A stretch of 64,000 nt of DNA from Chloroflexota bacterium (GCA_020161935.1 JAIUNI010000006.1:289281-353280), one strand, 5' to 3'; shown: positions 1 through 8,756, counted from the first letter of the stretch. The notes: generated by a model not told the origin, from the letters alone. Numbers and translations are program-made.

Positions 1-279
1 GTCGGGCTTCAAGAACACAATTGGAACAGCTTCGACCTCGGTCAAGCCGCCTCCTACTTGCAGCTTGCCGCCGATGAACTCGGGGTCGGGTCTTGCATCG
101 CCGCCATCTATTACCCCGAACAGGTCAAGGAACTCCTGAACATTCCCGCCGACCGCAGCGCCTTCTGTGCCATCTCGTTTGGCTACCCCGCGCCGGAACA
201 CCGGCCCGCGCAAATGGGCGGTCGCAAACCTGTGGAAGAAGTCGCCTACTGGAATGCGTGGGAAGGCGAACGGTCTTAG
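1..279 (+). CDS. Nitroreductase family protein, C-terminal part
   Basis: The reading frame is open from base 1, so the start lies before the window; 92 residues and the TAG stop (277-279) remain. The visible part carries the usual nitroreductase C-terminal pattern: 'FDLGQAASYLQLAADELG', then 'GSCIAAIY', then 'FCAISFGYPAPEHRP', which in this family packs against FMN at the dimer interface. Such flavoenzymes reduce nitro groups, quinones or similar acceptors with NAD(P)H in the cytoplasm; the substrate cannot be told. The tail runs into the convergent PfkB kinase gene, whose stop overlaps it by about 4 bases. A second, complete nitroreductase lies at 43930-44469 but is not obviously a close paralogue. 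Confidence 0.85.
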   Translation, partial: VGLQEHNWNSFDLGQAASYLQLAADELGVGSCIAAIYYPEQVKELLNIPADRSAFCAISFGYPAPEHRPAQMGGRKPVEEVAYWNAWEGERS

Positions 280-1214
280 CGGTGATAGGTTTCGAACGCA
301 GTTTTCAACGCATCGTGGGTGGGTGCGGTCGTCGCGCCGCCCATTCCCTGCACCGAAAACCCGCCGCAAATGTTGCCATATCGCAAACAGGTTTCAATCG
401 GCTGTTGCTCGACTAGGTATGCAAAGAGAAATCCGGCATTAAAGCAGTCCCCTGCCCCGGTGGTATCCACGACCTGCACCGCCTTTAACGCGGGTACGTG
501 ATACATTTTGCCTTCATGCATCGCCCACGCGCCGTTCTCGCCGTCCTTCACCACCACAATACGCCCCGCGCACCAGTCGCCAAGCTGCCGCAGTGCCGAT
601 TCGACATCCGGCTTTCCGGTTAAGAGCATCGCTTCACGGGCATTCGGCGTAAAAATATCGACGGTACTCACCAGCTCTTGCCAGATATGCGCCTCGCGTA
701 ATAGCGGCACATCTTGGCAGTCCATCGAAAGTGTCGCACCTTTGCCATGTACCGCTTCAACTAAGGGCTGTATGTTGTTCGGATGCACCAAGCCGCCAAG
801 ATGAACATGCTTGAATGAACACGCCTTAATCGTCTCCAACCAATAGTCTTGCATCCGCGCCTCGTCAGGGTCGGTAAAAGTGACAAATGCGCGTTCGCCG
901 TGCAGCGCTAAAGCCGTTGTCACGCGGCGGTATGGCTGCTGTAGCTGTCTGCAAAAACGCAGATCGAGCTTTTCCATCTCGGCAAGCTGCCGCACATACT
1001 GGCTGTAGTAATCATCCCCGAAATGGCTCGCCCACGCGACCGTTGTGCCTAAGCGCCGCAGTGCGACCGCCGTGATGTACATCGCGCCGCCCGTCGCGAA
1101 CAGGTCTTGGCTGTACGTTTCCTGCCCCAACACCGGCATCGTATTCAGTCCGCTGTAAACCATATCGAAAAAATAATCGCCCAGCAGTAAAACATCATAT
1201 GAGTTGCTGGTCAT
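276..1214 (-). CDS. PfkB family carbohydrate kinase
   Basis: 312 residues, a normal length for the ribokinase/PfkB family, which phosphorylates sugars or nucleosides with ATP in the cytosol. The N-terminus reads 'VLLLGDYFFDMVY', followed by the substrate-lid glycines 'FATGGAMYITAVALRRLG'. The C-terminal signature 'DTTGAGDCFNAGF' provides the anion hole and catalytic Asp. The frame stays open to 1535, but that extension is made of a MITE-like repeat (1379-1553), so I start at the ATG of 1214, which has an AAGGAAG ribosome site (about 1223-1229) at normal distance. The substrate is unknown. The gene is divergent from galT, but nothing shows they share a pathway. Confidence 0.88.
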   Translation of the reverse strand: MTSNSYDVLLLGDYFFDMVYSGLNTMPVLGQETYSQDLFATGGAMYITAVALRRLGTTVAWASHFGDDYYSQYVRQLAEMEKLDLRFCRQLQQPYRRVTTALALHGERAFVTFTDPDEARMQDYWLETIKACSFKHVHLGGLVHPNNIQPLVEAVHGKGATLSMDCQDVPLLREAHIWQELVSTVDIFTPNAREAMLLTGKPDVESALRQLGDWCAGRIVVVKDGENGAWAMHEGKMYHVPALKAVQVVDTTGAGDCFNAGFLFAYLVEQQPIETCLRYGNICGGFSVQGMGGATTAPTHDALKTAFETYHR

Positions 1215-1378
1215 CGAAGCACTTCCTTGTGGCAAGTCGTGCCGACCACCAAATGAAGGTCGTTTTGTAACATCGCTAGCCCCTTGCTCATGATCGTGAA
1301 TGACAATTGTAGTCAATGTCGCTTGGAGGTCACATGCATTATGACAAAAGTACTGATTATTTTCACCTTTGCTTTCGT

Positions 1379-1553
1379 GGTAGCACCACTCTAAACGGTG
1401 GAGATGGTATTTGTGATTTCTATACATAAAAATCGAGTCGTAGCGATCTTTAAAGCCCCTCCCTGTTACTACGGCTAACAGCGGAGGGAGCCTGTGACCG
1501 TGCTGATGTGGGGTTGGGTCGATTGAACCCTCCACCCTTAGTGTAGTCCTACC
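1379..1553 (-). mobile_element. MITE-like element, copy 1, with perfect 8-bp target-site duplication
   Basis: A 175-bp element whose ends are imperfect inverted repeats of about 23 bp: left GGTAGCACCACTCTAAACGG, right (reverse complement) GGTAGGACTACACTAAGGG, both running into TGGA. It is flanked by the same 8 bases, GCTTTCGT, at 1371-1378 and 1554-1561, as expected for transposase-made target duplication. Inside is a hairpin (CCCTCCCTGTTA / TAACAGCGGAGGG, about 1457-1490). It has no coding capacity of its own. It sits in the divergent promoter interval between the PfkB kinase and galT. Related copies are at 2747-2928 and 26620-26797. Confidence 0.85.
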
Positions 1554-1635
1554 GCTTTCGTAGGCTTCGACAACAGGTGACTCAATGAGCGCACAAGCCG
1601 ATTATTTGTTCAGGCGAAAAACAGGATAGAAGGCA

Positions 1636-1664
1636 TTCGCCTTATCCGGTTGGCAAGTTATAAT
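1636..1664 (+). promoter_or_regulatory. Putative galT promoter
   Basis: A perfect -10 hexamer TATAAT lies at 1659-1664, about 40 bases before the galT ATG. The -35 region at the usual spacing (1636-1641, TTCGCC) is weak. The whole interval 1215-1704 holds only the PfkB ribosome site, MITE copy 1 and this promoter; no other gene is visible in it. Confidence 0.45.
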
Positions 1665-1704
1665 TCCGGCATTCCGAATAAGCGATTATTGAAAGCTGTT
1701 GACT

Positions 1705-2739
1705 ATGTTTAATGCTGCCGACCACCCCCACCGCCGTCTCAACCCGCTCACAGGCGAATCGGTATTGGTTTCCCCTCACCGCAACAAACGCCCGTGGCAG
1801 GGTAAACAAGAAGCCCCGCCGCCGGATAACCGTCCATCCTACGACCCGACCTGCTACCTCTGCCCCGGCAATAAACGCGCCAGTGGCGATTTTAACCCGC
1901 AGTACACCTCGACCTATGTCTTTACCAACGACTTCGCCGCGCTGCTGCCGGATACACCCGACGCGGAACCAGCCGCAAATCCACTCATGCAGGTACAGGC
2001 GGTACGTGGAACCAGCCGTGTGATCTGCTTCTCGCCGCGCCACGACCTCACCCTGCCGGAAATGGCGGTTGAGGACATCCGAAACGTCGTTGATGTTTGG
2101 GCAGAACAAACGGCGGAACTCGGTCAAAAGCACGCTTGGGTGCAGGTGTTCGAGAATAAGGGCGAGATTATGGGCTGTTCCAACCCGCACCCGCACGGGC
2201 AAATTTGGGCGGGCAATTGGCTGCCGAACGAAATCGCGACCGAGGACACCCATCAGCGAGCTTATTTCGCCGATCATGGCTCGCCGTTACTGGTGGATTA
2301 CGCTCAGGGCGAGATCGCCAGCGGTGAACGCACCGTCATGCAAAATGACGAATGGTTGGCGGTTGTGCCGTTCTGGGCGGTTTGGCCTTTCGAAATCCTA
2401 CTCCTGCCGCGCCGCCATGTGCTGCGCCTGCCCGACCTGACCGAAAGTGAACGCGGTGGATTAGCCGATATTCTCAAGCGGCTGCTCACCCGCTACGACA
2501 ACTTATTTGAGGTGTCTTTCCCCTACTCGATGGGTTGGCACGGCGCACCCTTCGGCGGTGACGACTACAGTGGTTGGCAACTACACGCCCACTTTTATCC
2601 GCCGCTGCTGCGATCAGCGACCGTCAAGAAATTCATGGTCGGCTACGAGATGATGGCCGAGTCCCAGCGCGATATTACGCCCGAACAAGCGGCGGAAAGG
2701 CTGCGCGGCCTCAGCGACGTGCATTATAAGCAGCGGTAA
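1705..2739 (+). CDS. galT: Galactose-1-phosphate uridylyltransferase
   Basis: 344 residues, the usual GalT length. The enzyme swaps UMP between UDP-glucose and galactose-1-phosphate in the Leloir pathway, through a uridylylated histidine. Zinc-site cysteines are at 50 and 53 (CYLC). The catalytic motif 'NPHPHGQIW' has His162, the nucleophile His164 and Gln166, and the second-half motif 'LHAHFYPP' is near residue 290. I chose the ATG at 1705 over the in-frame TTG at 1699 because GAAAG at 1691-1695 is at proper distance from the ATG. No galactokinase or GalE is adjacent, although an epimerase is found at 32 kb. The gene is bracketed by two MITE copies, one upstream and one starting 7 bases after the stop. 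Confidence 0.93.
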   Translation: MFNAADHPHRRLNPLTGESVLVSPHRNKRPWQGKQEAPPPDNRPSYDPTCYLCPGNKRASGDFNPQYTSTYVFTNDFAALLPDTPDAEPAANPLMQVQAVRGTSRVICFSPRHDLTLPEMAVEDIRNVVDVWAEQTAELGQKHAWVQVFENKGEIMGCSNPHPHGQIWAGNWLPNEIATEDTHQRAYFADHGSPLLVDYAQGEIASGERTVMQNDEWLAVVPFWAVWPFEILLLPRRHVLRLPDLTESERGGLADILKRLLTRYDNLFEVSFPYSMGWHGAPFGGDDYSGWQLHAHFYPPLLRSATVKKFMVGYEMMAESQRDITPEQAAERLRGLSDVHYKQR

Positions 2740-2746
2740 TAGCTAG

Positions 2747-2928
2747 GGTAGCGCCACACTAAACGGTGGAGATGGTATTTGTGATTTCGATACGCAAAAA
2801 TTGAGTCGTAGCGATCTTTAAAGTCCCTCCCTGTTACTACGGCTAACAGCGGAGGGAGCCTGCGACCGTGCTGATGTGGGGTTGCGCTGGGGTCGAATGA
2901 CCATTCCACCGCTTAAGGTAGTCCTACC
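2747..2928 (-). mobile_element. MITE-like element, copy 2
   Basis: A 182-bp element in the same orientation as copy 1, with most of its sequence matching copy 1. It begins GGTAGCGCCACACTAAACGG and ends in CTTAAGGTAGTCCTACC. The flanking 8-mers ATAGCTAG (2739-2746) and ACAGCCAG (2929-2936) agree at 6 of 8 positions, consistent with a decayed target duplication. It keeps the inner hairpin (CCCTCCCTGTTA / TAACAGCGGAGGG). It fills the gap between two convergent genes, galT and the histidine kinase, where the hairpin could act as a terminator. Confidence 0.75.
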
Positions 2929-2956
2929 ACAGCCAGTTCATCTGGTGGCGATTGCT

Positions 2957-5065
2957 CTAACCGGGTTGGGCCGTGGGAAGCACAATTCTAAAGGTGCTGC
3001 CCTTCCCAACCTCACTGACCACATCAATCTTACCGTGATGATTTTCGACAATTTTTTGTACGATTGGAAGTCCCAAACCAAAACCGGGTGTTGAATGGGC
3101 TTTGTCTTCTCGCCAAAAACGCTCAAATATGTGGCCTAATGACTCCGGGCTAATTCCCATACCCGTGTCTTGAATTTCGATGACGGTTTCTTTTTCCTGT
3201 GGGTAGGCGGTGAGGGTAATTTTGCCGCCATCTTGTGTAAACCGGATCGCATTATTCAACAAATGGCCTAGTGCATCTTGCAACAACGCGCGATCCGCCA
3301 GCAGTGCCGGCAGTGAGGGCGCTAGAGAGAAATCGAATGTGAGGTTTCTTTGGAGTAGATCATCCTTAATCTGGGCTTCTAAGACCGTCAGAATATCATC
3401 CAGTTTGAATGATTGCCGGTTCACTGCGACATCACTGTCGAGCCGGGTCATGACAAAGATCATATCCAGCAAATCAGTTAACTGTTTAATCTGGTAATTG
3501 ATCTGCTCCATATACTTTTTCTGTTTCGCTGCATCTTTCAGCCGGGGCAGCAAAAAAACAGCCGCACTGATAATCGCCAGTGGGGTTCGCAGCTCGTGTG
3601 AAGCGTTTTGCACAAATTCAGTCAATACCTTCGTGCGCGCGGTTTCAACGGCTAATTTAAACGTCTGTTCCTCTAATTTTTTCAACTCGGTGACATCGCG
3701 CACAACCGACATTATCTCCCGTTCCCCAGAAGGAAACATACGGGCTTCGAACTGCGAAGTTGCCTCAACCGACAGTGAATACTCAAACGTCACTGCCTTT
3801 TTAGTCTGAATGATAATATTGATGTTATCGGTGATGAGCTGGGCGAGATGCGGCGGCATGACATCAATAATATTGCGCCCCAAAAACATCTCTGGCGGCA
3901 TGACCAAATCATTGGGATCGCTGGAATGATAATCTAAAAAGTTTCCCTCATAATCGAGCCGAAAGACCAAATCAGGTATCGCATTCAGCAAGATTCGATT
4001 CCGTTCTTCGCTTTTAGACAGCGTAAGCTGTGTTTGTTTCAAGTGGATAAGGTGTCCATATGTGCTGCCTAGAATCGATGAAATTTCAGCTTGATAAGGA
4101 CGTGGGGGTTTGCGTGAGATGAGATTATCCGTCACTAAGAAACCAATGACTTCTTGCCCATTCCACAACGCCGAACTCGTATGCCAGCACCCATCCGCGA
4201 TTTGAACACCATTCTCATAAATGGGGACATTTTCCAGTAACTGTGTGCGTGCGGGGCTGTTCATGATACGATGTGTCCAATGGTCGTCCGTAACCACTTG
4301 AACGTAGTCATGCTCATTTCTAAAGTGTCCTTCCGGGCTGATACCGTATGTTCCCTTGAGTAGATTCGTTTTAGGATCAAAAAGGAAAACGGCTACCCGA
4401 TCAATATGTAAGTTCTCCTTAATCAGCCGCACCATATTGGAATACAACATTTCCAAATCGTTAATTTTGGTGAGGATGAAAAAGATTTCCTGCAACGCTT
4501 TCATATCGCTCAAGTATTCAGCATTCTGCTTCGCCATCCGCCGCTGTTCGGTGATGTTGCGGATGATCGTTAAAACCTCACTCTGTCCCGAAGGCATCAT
4601 ACGGGCTTCAAATTCCCCGGAATTTGCTCCAACGACTAAGGCATAATCAAACGAGGCTTCTTGACGAGTCTGAAGCACAATTTCAATGTGCTGCCTGTAA
4701 AGATCACAAATATCAGACGGAAGAAATGTATTAATTTTCTTGCCGATGAGCTGATCCCTAGTGGCGATCAACATCTCAGGGCGAGGCGCATGAATATCGA
4801 TATACGTGCCGTCTTGAGCAATGCGTAGGATGAGATCAGGGTTGCCCTTTAAAAATTCTGCTTGCCGCTGCTGAACCGCTCGTAGGTGATTCTCGGTTCG
4901 CTTACGTTCTTCGATTTCATGCGCGGTTGATTCTTGAAGTGCCGCATTTTCAAGGCGCAAACGTGCGATGAGTGCCTCTTGCTCGTGATCGGGCTGATGG
5001 GTAAAAGCCGCACCAAAGAAACGCCAAATTCTCTGGAGTTGTGCCGCCACTTTGTTCATTATCAT
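2957..5065 (-). CDS. PAS-GAF-PAS sensor histidine kinase
   Basis: 702 residues, no membrane segment, so a cytosolic sensor. In order: a short N-terminal part with a coiled coil (about 25-60), PAS (about 70-180), GAF (about 190-340), PAS (about 350-470), the dimerisation/phosphoacceptor domain with 'NASHELRTPLAII' (His490), and the ATPase domain with N-box 'LLNNAIRFTQDGG', G1 'DTGMGIS', F-box 'IFERFWR' and G2 'GFGLGL'. The two PAS domains resemble each other ('FEARMMPSG' and 'FEARMFPSG'), so they probably arose by duplication. No response regulator is next to it, making it an orphan kinase. Ligand unknown. A GAGA ribosome site precedes the ATG; an in-frame ATG two codons later is also possible. 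Confidence 0.92.
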   Translation of the reverse strand: MIMNKVAAQLQRIWRFFGAAFTHQPDHEQEALIARLRLENAALQESTAHEIEERKRTENHLRAVQQRQAEFLKGNPDLILRIAQDGTYIDIHAPRPEMLIATRDQLIGKKINTFLPSDICDLYRQHIEIVLQTRQEASFDYALVVGANSGEFEARMMPSGQSEVLTIIRNITEQRRMAKQNAEYLSDMKALQEIFFILTKINDLEMLYSNMVRLIKENLHIDRVAVFLFDPKTNLLKGTYGISPEGHFRNEHDYVQVVTDDHWTHRIMNSPARTQLLENVPIYENGVQIADGCWHTSSALWNGQEVIGFLVTDNLISRKPPRPYQAEISSILGSTYGHLIHLKQTQLTLSKSEERNRILLNAIPDLVFRLDYEGNFLDYHSSDPNDLVMPPEMFLGRNIIDVMPPHLAQLITDNINIIIQTKKAVTFEYSLSVEATSQFEARMFPSGEREIMSVVRDVTELKKLEEQTFKLAVETARTKVLTEFVQNASHELRTPLAIISAAVFLLPRLKDAAKQKKYMEQINYQIKQLTDLLDMIFVMTRLDSDVAVNRQSFKLDDILTVLEAQIKDDLLQRNLTFDFSLAPSLPALLADRALLQDALGHLLNNAIRFTQDGGKITLTAYPQEKETVIEIQDTGMGISPESLGHIFERFWREDKAHSTPGFGLGLPIVQKIVENHHGKIDVVSEVGKGSTFRIVLPTAQPG

Positions 5066-5184
5066 GCAAGCTGTTCTCTGAAATTGCCTAAGTCTTTGGC
5101 TAAAAAGTGCCTTTCTAAGATTCGATTATAGAACACAAATTGAAATTAATACCTGTAAGTCGGATTTCAAATCTGACTTGCATT

Positions 5185-6156
5185 TCAATCATGCGTGGCG
5201 CTGTCCATGTCATGACATCGAAGCGCAGCGTGCGCCAAACGCAGCACCGTCTCGCGCAGTTCCGGCGGAGCCAGCACCTTCAGTTGTCCTCCAAACCCCA
5301 GCGCGAACGCCCGTGCTTGCAGCTCGACATCGAAACGCATCTCAACCGCTTGCCAACCATCCTCACCTGCCGGATGCACAAACTCGATATGCCCCATATA
5401 GCGCATCTCCGGCAAAATCGCCGGGTCGACGTAGAAGGTCGTGCAGTAGCGGGGTAAATTCGCCTTGAAATCGCTCATCGACTCGCGCCAGAAAGCCGCC
5501 AAATCAAAATTGGCTGGGCGAAAGGCACTGTCATGCATGAGTTCCGCACTTTGTATCCGGCTGACGCGGTACGTGCGTGTCTGCCCCTCGACCGCCGCCA
5601 CCAGATACCAGATGCGCCCCTTCGCTACCAAGCCCAACGGATCGACCACTCGTTCAACCACGCTGTCATCATTCCGCTGGTAGTTGAGCTTGATCTGCCG
5701 TTCCTGCCACAACGCCTCCTGTACCAGTGGCAGCCAGACGACCTGCTCCGGTTCTTGCTGCCACCCTGCCCCGTCGATATGAATCCGTTCGCGCATGAAG
5801 GCTGCATCGTGTCGCGAGCGATCACCCGGCAGCGAGGCTAACAATTTGATGAGCGCGGTTTCGGATGCCTGCCGCAGCCCTAAGTCCGCCATCAAGTGAC
5901 TCGGCGCGGCGACAAACAGCGCCTGTACCTCTGAAAGGTTCAACCCTGTCAAATTGGTGCGGTAGGATTCCAAAAGCGACCAACCGCCCCCTGCCCCACG
6001 TTCTGCCATGACCGGCACACCAGCAGTACTCAGCGCTTCCATATCACGGTGGATTGTGCGTTCCGAGACTTCCAAGCGGTGCGCCAGTTCACGCCCCGTA
6101 AGGCGGATGTGATTTTGCAGTAATAGCAGAATGGAGAGCAACCGATCCGCGCGCAT
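5185..6156 (-). CDS. WYL-domain transcriptional regulator (YafY/DeoR-like HTH)
   Basis: 323 residues. The N-terminal winged helix (about 1-60) reads 'RLTGRELAHRLEVSERTIHRD', the HTH_11 type. The central WYL domain has 'GRIWYLVAAVEGQTRTYRVSRI' character around residues 175-195, and a WCX-like domain ends the protein ('PPELRETVLRLAHAALR'). WYL proteins bind small ligands or nucleic acids and usually repress nearby genes. Its own promoter region holds TGACATCTCATGTC (6206-6219), and a similar but better TGACA-N5-TGTCA lies 50 bases before the SDR gene at 8806. I infer autoregulation plus control of that oxidoreductase. Confidence 0.9.
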   Translation of the reverse strand: MRADRLLSILLLLQNHIRLTGRELAHRLEVSERTIHRDMEALSTAGVPVMAERGAGGGWSLLESYRTNLTGLNLSEVQALFVAAPSHLMADLGLRQASETALIKLLASLPGDRSRHDAAFMRERIHIDGAGWQQEPEQVVWLPLVQEALWQERQIKLNYQRNDDSVVERVVDPLGLVAKGRIWYLVAAVEGQTRTYRVSRIQSAELMHDSAFRPANFDLAAFWRESMSDFKANLPRYCTTFYVDPAILPEMRYMGHIEFVHPAGEDGWQAVEMRFDVELQARAFALGFGGQLKVLAPPELRETVLRLAHAALRCHDMDSATHD

Positions 6157-6205
6157 ACCCTAACCCCTTTCCTACAGCCGTTACACTAAGGATACACCCT
6201 GAATA

Positions 6206-6219
6206 TGACATCTCATGTC
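6206..6219. promoter_or_regulatory. Candidate WYL-regulator operator, copy 1
   Basis: The imperfect inverted repeat TGACATCTCATGTC lies 50 bases upstream of the WYL regulator start. It shares the TGACA...TGTC layout with 8742-8756 upstream of the SDR gene. That both occur within about 60 bases of a start codon, and that one precedes a regulator, supports an operator role; no binding is shown. Confidence 0.5.
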
Positions 6220-6412
6220 CTGTATAAGGCCGGTAAGGTTGTGTTTACCACTACCAGTACAACGTAACTTAAGAAAAACTTACTTTCGAAATTTTTATGA
6301 ATATAACAGATTGATAGGTTTCTGTTAGGCAGCCTGTATACATTTGCAAGGTGGCTTTGAAACGGTTAAGTCGTATATCTATTTTGAAGCAAACCCGGAA
6401 GGAAAATCATTG

Positions 6413-8665
6413 ATGAGAAAGCGTTTGCGTATCTTCCTCCCAATTGGGCTTATAATCGGCCTGATGACCGTGTTTTCGCCCACATTGGCAGCCTGCACGA
6501 CGACCACAAACGCTTATGGCGGCATGGACTGGAATTGCAGTGGTCAAACCGTTGGCGTGATTAACGGTACCGAGTTCACCGATAACATTGTCAATACGGG
6601 CACCATCACAGGCTACATCTGGCCTGCTGGTTACCGCAGTTTGACCACCCAGCAAGATGTCGTGATGAACAATGGCACGATTGGCGATAACCAGATTAAC
6701 CCCGAAACCAACTCCAACGACGACGGGATCTGGGGTACTGCCGGGAATGACACCATCATCAATAACGGCATCATCTTCGGCGGCGACGCTGGCGCGATGT
6801 TCGGTGATGGTTTGCTGGCTTATGCGACCGACTTTGATATGCTCGTCAATAACGGTACCGTTCACGGCGACATCATGGGCGATATGCAAACCCGTGGCAA
6901 CGATACCATCGTCATTAATGGGTTGGTGAACGGCAGTGTATATGGCGATGTTGCCCCGCATCTTTTGGGTTATTCACCTCCCAACCTGCAAAATGCAGGT
7001 GGAAATGATCTTGTTCGACTGCAAAACAACGCGCAGGTAACAGGCATCATTGATGGTAACCCCGGCTCTGATATTCTCCGTTTCGAGTTCACAACCTCCA
7101 GCCAAACCGAATTCAATACCCTTTCAGCCGCCATCAGCAGCGCCTCGCCCTCTCAAGGCTCTTTGACGTTTCGGGGCAAGGTGTTCAACTGGCGCAATTT
7201 TGAGACGCTTCAAAATCAAATTACGTTAGTCTCCGGCCAACCGACGGCCACCAATACCGCGACCAATACGCCGGTGCCGCCAACCGCGACCCTTACACCT
7301 TCGCGCACACCGACCCGAACGCCGGTGCCACCAACCGCAACGCTTACGCCATCGCGCACACCGACCAATACCTTTACACCGACATTCACGGCAACGAACA
7401 CGCCGACGAATACGTTCACGCCCACCTTTACGGCGACGTTGACACCATCCAATACACCGACGAACACACCGACATTCACGGCAACCAACACGCCGACGAA
7501 TACGTTCACGCCCACCTTTACGGCGACGTTGACACCATCCAATACACCGACGAACACACCGACGAATACGTTTACGCCAACTTTTACGGCAACGAACACA
7601 CCGGAGCCGACAGCAACCAATACGCCGACCAATACGGCGACGAACACACCGGAGCCGACCGCAACATTCACGCCTACAAACACACCGTCGAACACGCCAA
7701 CGAATACGGCTACTAATATGCCGGAACCGACAGCAACATTCACGCCAACGAATACGCCGGAACCGACAGCAACATTCACGCCTACAAATACGCCAACGAA
7801 CACGCCGGAACCGACCGCAACATTCACGCCTACAAACACACCGGTGCCGACGGCAACATTCACGCCTACAAACACACCGTCGAACACACCAACCAATACG
7901 GCGACCTTCACGCCGACCAACACACTGCCGCCACCACCGACCGCAACAGCGCCGCCGACCAATACACCTTTGCCGACGAACACCGCAACGTTCACGCCGT
8001 CACCGACCGCGACGCAAACACCGCGCCCAACCAACACCGCGACGGTTACACCCTCACCGACGGCAACCGTTACGCCCAGCCGGACACCAACACCGCCGCC
8101 GACCAGTACACCGGTTCCGAGCAGCGGCACGGTCACGGTTCAGGTCAACTTGGGCAGTGATGATGTGAATGAAGAAGGCGCGACCTTTACCACAAACTAC
8201 GTGGGTTTCTGGGCGGGCAGCGCGGGAACCCCGGCCACCAGCTACAGCGGTTTGCGCTTCAACAGCATCAACATTCCGCGCGGCGCGGTGATTACCTCCG
8301 CCCGTATCGAGGTGTATTCGGTCAACCAATCGCAGTGGACGCAGATCGCCTTCCTGATCGCGGGTGAAGCGGTCGATAACTCGGCGACCTTCACAGCGAG
8401 CAGCAAGCCGTCGCAGCGCCCGCTGACCACAGCGCGCATCAACCACAGCACCAATACCAACTGGGCCATCAACACATGGTACGTGCTGCAAGATGTCACG
8501 CCGATTGTTCAGGAGATCATCAGCCGCAGCGGTTGGCAGTCCGGTAACAGTTTGGCCTTCATCCTGCGCGGGATGGGCGCGGCGTGGGGACGCAAGTACG
8601 CATGGGCGTTTGAGGCGAACCCCGCCAACGCGGCGCGCTTGGTGATTACCTACACCACTCCGTAA
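6413..8665 (+). CDS. Secreted surface protein with Thr-Pro-Asn stalk and C-terminal DNRLRE-like domain
   Basis: 750 residues. The ATG at 6413 follows a strong GGAAGGAAA site (6397-6405) and opens a signal peptide (two Arg, then a hydrophobic stretch to 'PTLAA', about residue 27). Residues about 28-270 are Asn/Gly/Ile-rich with recurrent 'NNGTI', 'NTGTI', 'NGLVNG' turns, suggesting a right-handed beta-helix. Residues about 277-570 are a low-complexity stalk of TNTPT, TATFTPT and TPSRTPT units. The final 175 residues form a beta-sandwich resembling DNRLRE/CBM-like domains ('FNSINIPRGAVITSARIEVY', ending 'ARLVITYTTP'). No LPXTG or other anchor is seen. Likely exported and surface-exposed, possibly carbohydrate-binding. 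An in-frame upstream start (6344) would bury the signal peptide and lacks a ribosome site. Confidence 0.75.
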   Translation: MRKRLRIFLPIGLIIGLMTVFSPTLAACTTTTNAYGGMDWNCSGQTVGVINGTEFTDNIVNTGTITGYIWPAGYRSLTTQQDVVMNNGTIGDNQINPETNSNDDGIWGTAGNDTIINNGIIFGGDAGAMFGDGLLAYATDFDMLVNNGTVHGDIMGDMQTRGNDTIVINGLVNGSVYGDVAPHLLGYSPPNLQNAGGNDLVRLQNNAQVTGIIDGNPGSDILRFEFTTSSQTEFNTLSAAISSASPSQGSLTFRGKVFNWRNFETLQNQITLVSGQPTATNTATNTPVPPTATLTPSRTPTRTPVPPTATLTPSRTPTNTFTPTFTATNTPTNTFTPTFTATLTPSNTPTNTPTFTATNTPTNTFTPTFTATLTPSNTPTNTPTNTFTPTFTATNTPEPTATNTPTNTATNTPEPTATFTPTNTPSNTPTNTATNMPEPTATFTPTNTPEPTATFTPTNTPTNTPEPTATFTPTNTPVPTATFTPTNTPSNTPTNTATFTPTNTLPPPPTATAPPTNTPLPTNTATFTPSPTATQTPRPTNTATVTPSPTATVTPSRTPTPPPTSTPVPSSGTVTVQVNLGSDDVNEEGATFTTNYVGFWAGSAGTPATSYSGLRFNSINIPRGAVITSARIEVYSVNQSQWTQIAFLIAGEAVDNSATFTASSKPSQRPLTTARINHSTNTNWAINTWYVLQDVTPIVQEIISRSGWQSGNSLAFILRGMGAAWGRKYAWAFEANPANAARLVITYTTP
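7241..8118 (+). repeat. Low-complexity Thr-Pro-Asn coding repeat
   Basis: About 880 bases coding for degenerate repeats of 3-6 residues (TNTP, TATFTP, NTPEPTA, TPSRTP). The sequence is locally recent: several units such as the one coding 'EPTATFTPTNTP' recur with few changes. Such stalks are seen in many Chloroflexota surface proteins and probably space the terminal domain away from the cell. Confidence 0.9.
7381..7560 (+). repeat. 90-bp perfect-phase tandem duplication inside the stalk
   Basis: Bases 7381-7470 and 7471-7560 are two copies of the same 90-bp unit (30 codons). I see a single difference, GCAACGAACA against GCAACCAACA. Being a multiple of three, the duplication keeps the frame and lengthens the stalk. 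Confidence 0.9.
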
Positions 8666-8690
8666 AAACCAACCTGTTCAATTGATAAAA

Positions 8691-8720
8691 GAGGCGAGGC
8701 GAATACCCTCGCCTCTTTTT
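8691..8720 (+). terminator. Rho-independent terminator
   Basis: A perfect 9-bp stem GAGGCGAGG (8691-8699) / CCTCGCCTC (8707-8715), a 7-base loop and then five T. It lies 25 bases after the stalk-protein stop and ends that transcript before the SDR promoter. Confidence 0.9.
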
Positions 8721-8741
8721 ATTCCCCCTAACCCCCAAATA

Positions 8742-8756
8742 TGACAGTACGTGTCA
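8742..8756. promoter_or_regulatory. Candidate WYL-regulator operator, copy 2
   Basis: TGACAGTACGTGTCA is an inverted repeat, TGACA-N5-TGTCA, 49 bases before the SDR start codon. A plausible -10 (TTATAGT) follows at about 8767-8773, so a bound regulator would cover the promoter. It matches the layout of the site upstream of the WYL regulator (6206-6219). Confidence 0.55.

Noticed and set aside
1215..1535. N-terminal extension of the PfkB kinase frame
   Set aside because: It is translated from the MITE-like element and its flank; the ATG at 1214 has a good ribosome site and begins the conserved domain.
7216..8136. Long Val/Gly-rich open frame opposite the stalk repeats
   Set aside because: It is the mirror of the Thr-Pro repeat on the other strand; no ribosome site and no domain, while the plus-strand protein has a signal peptide and terminator.
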